10,588 nucleotides of DNA, taken from contig JAOULV010000028.1 in the NCBI GenBank assembly GCA_029881835.1, forward strand, positions 1 through 10,588. The letters run 5' to 3'. How positions within the stretch are numbered: the stretch's first letter is position 1; every line of letters begins with the position of its first letter. The position numbers were made by a program, and so were the translations under genes. Source of the stretch: Rhodospirillaceae bacterium (GTDB lineage: Bacteria; Pseudomonadota; Alphaproteobacteria; Rhodospirillales; Magnetovibrionaceae). The notes under the pieces are model-generated. The model ran no database searches. It was not told the origin of the DNA and saw only the letters and a list, made by a program, of their open reading frames with translations. Below are positions 6,454 to 10,588 of this stretch, piece after piece.

Positions 6454-6918
6454 ATGATACGAATACAAACCGAAGATTTTGACGTCGGGGCCGAAATAAA
6501 AAATCTTGTTTCGGGCAAGGGCAACATAGGCGGGGTTTGTTCGTTCATTGGGCTGGTTCGGGATTTTTCCGGAAATGAACCGAACGGCGAAAACATAACA
6601 TCTCTGACGCTAGAACATTATCCGGGCATGACCGAAAAACAGTTGGAAAAAATTGAAACTCAGGCCCGCCAACGGTGGGATTTAATCGAAACATTGATAA
6701 TTCATCGGGTTGGTCAGTTACAGCCAAGCGAACAAATAGTTCTGGTTGCAACTGCCGCCGCCCACCGTGATGCGGCATTTGAAAGTGCAAAATTTATTAT
6801 GGATTTCCTTAAAACCGAGGCCCCATTTTGGAAAAAAGAACTGGGGAATAAGGGGGCTAAATGGGTAGCGGCCAAACAATCCGATAGTGCAAAAAAAGAA
6901 ACTTGGGAAAATGAATAG
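6454..6918 (+). CDS. moaE: molybdopterin synthase catalytic subunit
   Basis: MoaE forms the heterotetrameric molybdopterin synthase with MoaD and transfers two sulfurs to cPMP to give molybdopterin. The 154-residue sequence has the family residues at nearly the same numbers as in E. coli: Arg36 in GLVRD, His104-Arg105 in AAHRDAAF, Lys120 in IMDFLK and Lys127 in APFWKKE. LTLEHYPGM (51-59) is also typical. The C-terminal tail after about residue 138 is polar and poorly conserved. AGGA at 6441-6444 lies nine bases before ATG 6454 and supports the start. It closes the uvrC-pgsA-moeA-moaD-moaE gene run. Confidence 0.96.
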   Translation: MIRIQTEDFDVGAEIKNLVSGKGNIGGVCSFIGLVRDFSGNEPNGENITSLTLEHYPGMTEKQLEKIETQARQRWDLIETLIIHRVGQLQPSEQIVLVATAAAHRDAAFESAKFIMDFLKTEAPFWKKELGNKGAKWVAAKQSDSAKKETWENE

Positions 6919-6932
6919 AAAAAACCTACAAT
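6903..6932 (+). promoter_or_regulatory. candidate sigma70-type promoter for the LOG-family gene
   Basis: TTGGGA (6903-6908, four of six to the -35 consensus) and TACAAT (6927-6932, five of six to the -10 consensus) are 18 bases apart, overlapping the end of moaE. Transcription would begin near 6939, leaving a leader of about 35 bases before the next start. A 55-base gap here, against gaps of 66 bases or less within the upstream run, makes a separate promoter plausible but unproven. Confidence 0.3.
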
Positions 6933-6973
6933 TAGGGTCCATAATATAGGGCTTTTAAAAAAGGAAATTGATA

Positions 6974-7819
6974 ATGGCCCGCAAACCGCAAAACCCGCCA
7001 CAAAACCCATCCGATGACGATTGGCCGGTAAAGGCCTACCGCAATCAAGATTTCATAATGTCGCGTGAAGGTCGGGCATTGCGAATTTTATCTGAATTTA
7101 TTGAACCCGAAGCCCGGTTTGAACAGGAAAAAGTTTCCGACACCATAGTTTTTTTTGGTTCCGCCCGCATTCGCCCACGTGAAGTGGCACAAAAAGCGAT
7201 GGAGTCTGCAAAAAAACACGGCGGCGATATGGAGCGTGCGCAAACCACGCTGGATATGTCGGTTTATTATGAAGATGCCCGTGAATTGGCCAAGCGTTTG
7301 ACAGAATGGTCCAAGGGATTAAAGGGAAAATCAAGACGTTTTGTTGTTTGTACCGGTGGTGGCCCCGGCATAATGGAAGCCGCCAATCGCGGTGCATCGG
7401 AAGGAAATGGCAAGAACATCGGGTTAAATATTTCTCTACCGCACGAACAAAGCGGAAACCCATACATTAGCCGCGAACTTGCGTTTCAATTTCACTATTT
7501 TTTCATGCGTAAATTTTGGTTTGCCTATCTGGCTAAAGCGATAATTATTTTTCCCGGCGGCTTTGGAACCATTGATGAATTTTTCGAACTTATGACGCTT
7601 ATTTCAACCAAGAAGATGGGAAAAAAACTGCCCATAGTTCTTTATGGTAGTGAATACTGGAACAGCATAATGAACCTAGACGCGATGGTAAAATTCGGAA
7701 CAATATCGCCCAGCGATTTAGATTTATTTCATCGCGCGGATACCGTTGATGATGCTTTTGATTTTATTACAAGCACACTTTCAGAGCATCACCTCAGCCA
7801 ACCGGGTGGCGCGTTATAA
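6974..7819 (+). CDS. LOG family protein (TIGR00730-type nucleotide phosphoribohydrolase)
   Basis: A 281-residue Rossmann-fold protein of the lysine-decarboxylase-like/LOG family. The diagnostic PGGFGTIDE is at 194-202, GGGPGIMEAANRG at 128-140, and the conserved Arg-Lys pair at 179-180 (FFMRK). Characterised LOG proteins hydrolyse cytokinin riboside 5'-monophosphate, and some bacterial members hydrolyse purine or pyrimidine nucleoside monophosphates. The old annotation as lysine decarboxylase is not supported. About 55 residues precede the fold, making it longer than plant-type LOG (about 180-220) but like the larger proteobacterial members. AAGGA at 6961-6965, eight bases before ATG 6974, fixes the start; a TTG two codons upstream is less likely. 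The physiological substrate cannot be told from the sequence. Confidence 0.9.
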   Translation: MARKPQNPPQNPSDDDWPVKAYRNQDFIMSREGRALRILSEFIEPEARFEQEKVSDTIVFFGSARIRPREVAQKAMESAKKHGGDMERAQTTLDMSVYYEDARELAKRLTEWSKGLKGKSRRFVVCTGGGPGIMEAANRGASEGNGKNIGLNISLPHEQSGNPYISRELAFQFHYFFMRKFWFAYLAKAIIIFPGGFGTIDEFFELMTLISTKKMGKKLPIVLYGSEYWNSIMNLDAMVKFGTISPSDLDLFHRADTVDDAFDFITSTLSEHHLSQPGGAL

Positions 7820-7834
7820 CCAGTTTAGTTATAA
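7814..7834. terminator. AT-rich inverted repeat between convergent LOG and ilvE genes
   Basis: TTATAAC (7814-7820) and GTTATAA (7828-7834) are perfect complements around the seven-base loop CAGTTTA. The repeat spans the stop codon of the LOG gene and ends two bases before the ilvE stop on the other strand. Its position suits a short bidirectional terminator, but the stem is nearly all A/T and lacks a classical T tract, so the function is uncertain. Confidence 0.2.
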
Positions 7835-7835
7835 A

Positions 7836-8735
7836 TTATGCTGCCGATGCGTTGGCCGGGGCCTTGCCCACGGCTTTATCGTAATCATCCATCATTTGCT
7901 TGGTTATTTCGCCAACCGTATAGGTATGATTATCAATAGCGCCAACGGGTGTGACCTCAGCCGCGGTTCCGGTCAGGAAAACCTGTGTGGCATTGGCTAG
8001 TTCATCCGGCATGATAACGCGCTCAACAACATCGATACCGCGTTTTTTTGCCAGCTCAATAATTGTTTGCCGGGTAATACCATCAAGAAAACAATCGGGA
8101 ATTGGGGTGTGTAATTTTCCATCGCCCATTTCCATGAAAATGTTTGCCCCAGTCGCCTCGGCTACTTGTCCGCGGTAATCCAGCATCAAGCTGTCATCAA
8201 ACCCGGCCTGTTCGGCGGTGTGTTTGGAAAGGGTGCATATCATGTAAAGCCCAGCGGCTTTAGCGTGAACCGGTTCGGTTTCAGCCGACGGGCGCTTCCA
8301 CTTTGATGTTTGCAGGCGAATGCCGCGCATTCTGGCTTCGGGTGAAAAATACGAAGGCCATTCCCATGCCGCAACCGCAAGATGGATTGTATTTTTTTGC
8401 GCCGAAACACCCATCATTTCACTGCCACGCCAAGCAACCGGGCGGATGTAGCCATCTTTGATGTTGTTTATTTCGCATGCTTCAATGCAGGCTTGGTTTA
8501 TTTGATCGGTTGTCCAGGGTATTTCAAACCCAAGGATCTTGGCGGAATTATGTAACCGTTCGGTGTGTTCGGTTAATTTGAAAATATTACCATTATACAT
8601 GCGCACACCTTCAAACACGCTGGAGGCATAGTGCAGGGCATGGGTTAATATGTGCACCTTGGCATCGCGCCAGGGCACCATTTCCCCATCAAGCCATATC
8701 TGTCCGTCGCGATCGTCATAAGGTGTTGCGGCCAT
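7836..8735 (-). CDS. ilvE: branched-chain amino acid aminotransferase
   Basis: IlvE is a PLP enzyme that interconverts leucine, isoleucine or valine and their 2-oxo acids with glutamate and 2-oxoglutarate, the last step of branched-chain amino acid synthesis. The 299 residues fit the family. Fold-type IV features are HALHYASSVFEGVR (32-45), the PLP lysine Lys159 in VHAKAAGLYM, Glu193 in EATGANIF, and LTGTAAEVTPV (254-264). These favour IlvE over D-amino acid aminotransferase or PabC, though close BCAT paralogues cannot be excluded. The start codon is at 8733-8735, preceded on this strand by a GGGGG run (8745-8749) nine bases away. It converges with the LOG gene, leaving a 16-base gap, and diverges from the MarR-type regulator. 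Confidence 0.94.
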   Translation of the reverse strand: MAATPYDDRDGQIWLDGEMVPWRDAKVHILTHALHYASSVFEGVRMYNGNIFKLTEHTERLHNSAKILGFEIPWTTDQINQACIEACEINNIKDGYIRPVAWRGSEMMGVSAQKNTIHLAVAAWEWPSYFSPEARMRGIRLQTSKWKRPSAETEPVHAKAAGLYMICTLSKHTAEQAGFDDSLMLDYRGQVAEATGANIFMEMGDGKLHTPIPDCFLDGITRQTIIELAKKRGIDVVERVIMPDELANATQVFLTGTAAEVTPVGAIDNHTYTVGEITKQMMDDYDKAVGKAPANASAA

Positions 8736-8802
8736 AAGAATTTACCCCCAATTGAGTAATAATATTGCGTAAATTGCCCGGTTGTCCGGAATGTTCTTGC
8801 GT

Positions 8803-8831
8803 TTTTTATCAGGATTGGGCATATATGTCAA
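8803..8831 (-). promoter_or_regulatory. sigma70-type promoter for ilvE
   Basis: On the minus strand a perfect TTGACA (-35; plus-strand 8826-8831) is followed after exactly 17 bases by TAAAAA (-10; plus-strand 8803-8808, four of six). A TG one base before the -10 gives an extended -10. Transcription would begin near 8796 and give an ilvE leader of about 60 bases. This is the best promoter match in the window. It lies in the divergent region shared with the MarR-type gene, where that regulator could bind. Confidence 0.6.
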
Positions 8832-8886
8832 TAACACTGACTTAAATTATCAACAGTTTTTTTGTCCCGAGATAGCGGATCCAGAT

Positions 8887-9462
8887 ATGAGCCAACCTGA
8901 AGCAAAAACCCCAACACAGCCAGCGGATGGCCATGCGCCGTTCGCCGAGGAAGAACTGCGCCAAGCCATGGAATTATTGTTTTTTGCTTATAGGGACTTT
9001 ACCGGCGAGGCCGATGAAATTTTGTCGGAATATGGCTTTGGCCGCGCCCATCACCGGGTAATTTATTTTGTAAAACGTAACCCCGGCCTGACCGTTAACC
9101 GTTTGTTGGATATATTAAAAATAACCAAACAAAGCCTTAGCCGGGTATTGGGCCAATTGGTAAGGGAAGGGTTTATCGATCAGCGGACCGATGGCGAAGA
9201 CCGCCGACGAAGAATACTTTCGCTGACCGACAAAGGTGAAAAGCTGGAAAACAAGCTAACCCGCGCTCAAGGAACGCGAATAAGCAAAGCATACAAAGAG
9301 GCCGGCGGCGAAAGCATTTCCGGTTTCAAAAATATATTAACCCTGATGATTAATGATAAAGATAGACAGCGTTTTTCTGGCGGCGGTCCACATACTAATG
9401 TTGATAATGCACCAGAGCACTTACCAGAACACCTAGCTGATAGTTCACAGATAAAGAAATAA
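8887..9462 (+). CDS. petP: MarR-family transcriptional regulator, PetP-like
   Basis: A 191-residue MarR-type DNA-binding protein. The winged helix-turn-helix occupies about residues 55-120, with the probable recognition helix at ITKQSLSRVLGQL (79-91) and the wing at DGEDRRRRILSLT (102-114). Helices on both sides (about 20-48 and 117-160) would form the dimer interface. The last 25 residues are polar and unlike the domain, with a PEHLPEHL repeat. I chose ATG 8887 (MSQPEAK), with a weak GGA seven bases before it; starts at TTG 8782 or ATG 8791 would add residues that do not look coding. The gene lies 35 bases before an OmpR-type regulator. That pairing resembles petP-petR of Rhodobacter capsulatus, where PetR is linked to cytochrome bc1 gene function, hence the tentative symbol. 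No ligand or target can be read from the sequence. Confidence 0.82.
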   Translation: MSQPEAKTPTQPADGHAPFAEEELRQAMELLFFAYRDFTGEADEILSEYGFGRAHHRVIYFVKRNPGLTVNRLLDILKITKQSLSRVLGQLVREGFIDQRTDGEDRRRRILSLTDKGEKLENKLTRAQGTRISKAYKEAGGESISGFKNILTLMINDKDRQRFSGGGPHTNVDNAPEHLPEHLADSSQIKK

Positions 9463-9497
9463 ACCGGATAATTGATTAAGAGCGGTATCTTATAAAT

Positions 9498-10187
9498 ATG
9501 AATGTTGATCAACCAAATATTCTTGTAGTTGATGACGATGAACGTTTGCGTGAATTGTTGCAAAAATTTTTAAGCGAAAATAATTTTTTTGTAATAACCG
9601 CCGCCGATGTGTCCGATGCGCGCTCTAAACTGGCATCGCTTTCATTTGACATTATTATTCTAGATCGCATGATGCCGGGGGAAAATGGGCTTGATTTTGC
9701 CGCTGATCTTAGAAAATCAAACGATGTGCCAATATTAATGCTGACCGCAATGGGTGAACTGGAAGATCGCATTGCCGGGCTTGAACAGGGCGTTGATGAT
9801 TATTTGACAAAACCGTTCGAACCGCGCGAGCTTCTTTTAAGAATTAATTCAATCCTTAAGCGTTCAATGGTTCCAGAAAGTGGCGTTGCACTAAGCGAAG
9901 TAATAATGGGTGATGCCAAATTTGATGTAGAGCGCGCCCAGCTTACGATTGCTGGCAAACCGGTAAAACTGACAACGGTTGAAGTATTGTTATTAAAATC
10001 GTTATCGGAAAGACCGGGAACAACCCTATCGCGCGAATTACTAATCGAGCAAACTGGCGCAGATGCCGCTGGCAGAGCAATTGATGTGCAGGTTATGCGC
10101 CTTCGCCGTAAAATTGAAAAAAACCCAAGATTGCCCAGATACCTACAAACGGTTCGCGGTAAAGGTTATGTTTTATTGCCGGATTAA
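9498..10187 (+). CDS. petR: OmpR-family response regulator, PetR-like
   Basis: A 229-residue two-component response regulator. The receiver domain (about 6-122) has the acidic pocket Asp12-Asp13, the phosphoacceptor Asp56 in DIIILDRMMPG, Thr83 and Lys105 (LTKPF). The C-terminal OmpR-type winged helix (about 135-228) ends with AIDVQVMRLRRKIE followed by TVRGKGYVL, the typical recognition helix and wing. All phosphorylation residues are present, so it should be controlled by a kinase. The histidine kinase gene starting 50 bases downstream is the obvious partner. The symbol petR rests on the preceding MarR-type gene and overall resemblance; it could equally be annotated simply as an OmpR-type regulator. 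The ribosome binding site before ATG 9498 is weak. Confidence 0.93.
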   Translation: MNVDQPNILVVDDDERLRELLQKFLSENNFFVITAADVSDARSKLASLSFDIIILDRMMPGENGLDFAADLRKSNDVPILMLTAMGELEDRIAGLEQGVDDYLTKPFEPRELLLRINSILKRSMVPESGVALSEVIMGDAKFDVERAQLTIAGKPVKLTTVEVLLLKSLSERPGTTLSRELLIEQTGADAAGRAIDVQVMRLRRKIEKNPRLPRYLQTVRGKGYVLLPD

Positions 10188-10237
10188 ACCGATATCTTAA
10201 TTTAATTGGTTATTTAAGTGGTGAATTGAAAGTGCAA

Positions 10238-10588
10238 ATGCGAATTTCCACAATTTTAAAACCATATCTACCTAAAAGTCTTCTTGGCCGTGCAATTCTT
10301 ATTATTGTTACGCCGCTTATTTTGCTGCAGGTAATAACAACCGTAATATTTTTTGAAAATCACTGGTCAAATGTTAGCCGCCGTCTAGCTCAGGGTGTTT
10401 CCGGAAATATATCGTTTGTGATTGAACAAATGGAAGAAATAAAAACCGCCGATGAGCTTGAAAAATTTTATCAAACCGCCAAAAGAAACTTTTCCCTTAC
10501 ATTTTATTATGAACAAGGCGCGGTTTTGGATCACACAGACGTTCCCAGCGGCATCAAAGAAACCGCATTGGCTGATGCCCTAGAAGGG
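10238..10588 (+). CDS. EnvZ-like membrane sensor histidine kinase, N-terminal part
   Basis: The frame is open from ATG 10238 to the window edge, giving 117 residues of an incomplete protein. It starts with a short cytoplasmic segment containing LPKSLLGRAILI, followed by one membrane helix at about 18-39 (rich in Ile, Leu, Val), then HWSNVSRRLAQGVSGNISF and the beginning of a periplasmic sensor region. This pattern is typical of EnvZ-type kinases in alphaproteobacteria; HAMP, dimerisation and ATPase domains would lie beyond the window. GTG 10232 in the same frame is an alternative start. Position directly behind an OmpR-type regulator supports the call, since no kinase motif is visible yet. 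Confidence 0.8.
   Translation, partial: MRISTILKPYLPKSLLGRAILIIVTPLILLQVITTVIFFENHWSNVSRRLAQGVSGNISFVIEQMEEIKTADELEKFYQTAKRNFSLTFYYEQGAVLDHTDVPSGIKETALADALEG

Noticed and set aside
1..10588. Mobile elements, CRISPR arrays, tRNA genes or toxin-antitoxin pairs
   Set aside because: I saw no transposase, terminal inverted repeats, regularly spaced repeats, tRNA T-loop signature, or small paired genes; nearly all sequence is explained by core genes.

Overview
The window reads as an ordinary, gene-dense stretch of an alphaproteobacterial chromosome with moderate, fairly AT-leaning base composition. Three things point there: the gene order uvrC-pgsA-(moeA)-moaD-moaE, the pair of a MarR-type regulator and an OmpR-type response regulator that resembles PetP/PetR of Rhodobacter, and the individual protein sequences. 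A marine, Rhodospirillales-like or SAR116-like lineage would fit, but that placement is inference. I see no insertion sequence, prophage, CRISPR array, tRNA or rRNA.

Layout. Positions 2-496 hold the C-terminal half of a Na+/Ca2+ exchanger whose start lies outside the window. Next come a pteridine-reductase-like SDR protein (569-1339) and dihydroneopterin aldolase FolB (1403-1822), together a pterin/folate pair. A 406-base gene-free stretch (1823-2228) follows. It holds a terminator-like nested stem structure, a very AT-rich block, a small cluster of DnaA-box-like sites around one perfect TTATCCACA, and a G-rich tract just before uvrC.

From 2229 to 6918 five genes run in one direction: uvrC (excision-repair endonuclease), pgsA (phosphatidylglycerophosphate synthase), moeA, moaD and moaE. 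The last three act in molybdenum cofactor synthesis: MoaD and MoaE form molybdopterin synthase and MoeA inserts molybdate. A LOG-family nucleotide phosphoribohydrolase (6974-7819) ends the rightward block, probably from its own promoter.

ilvE (branched-chain aminotransferase) lies on the minus strand at 7836-8735, converging on the LOG gene. It diverges from a MarR-family regulator (8887-9462), across an intergenic region with a good sigma70-type promoter for ilvE. The regulator is followed by an OmpR-type response regulator (9498-10187) and the 5' part of an EnvZ-like membrane histidine kinase (10238 to the window end), likely one signalling operon.

I found no convincing new system. The points most worth a second look are the DnaA-box cluster upstream of uvrC, the structured leader/terminator region after folB, the PTR1-type active site in the SDR next to folB, and the moeA gene placed inside the usual uvrC-pgsA-moaDE order.
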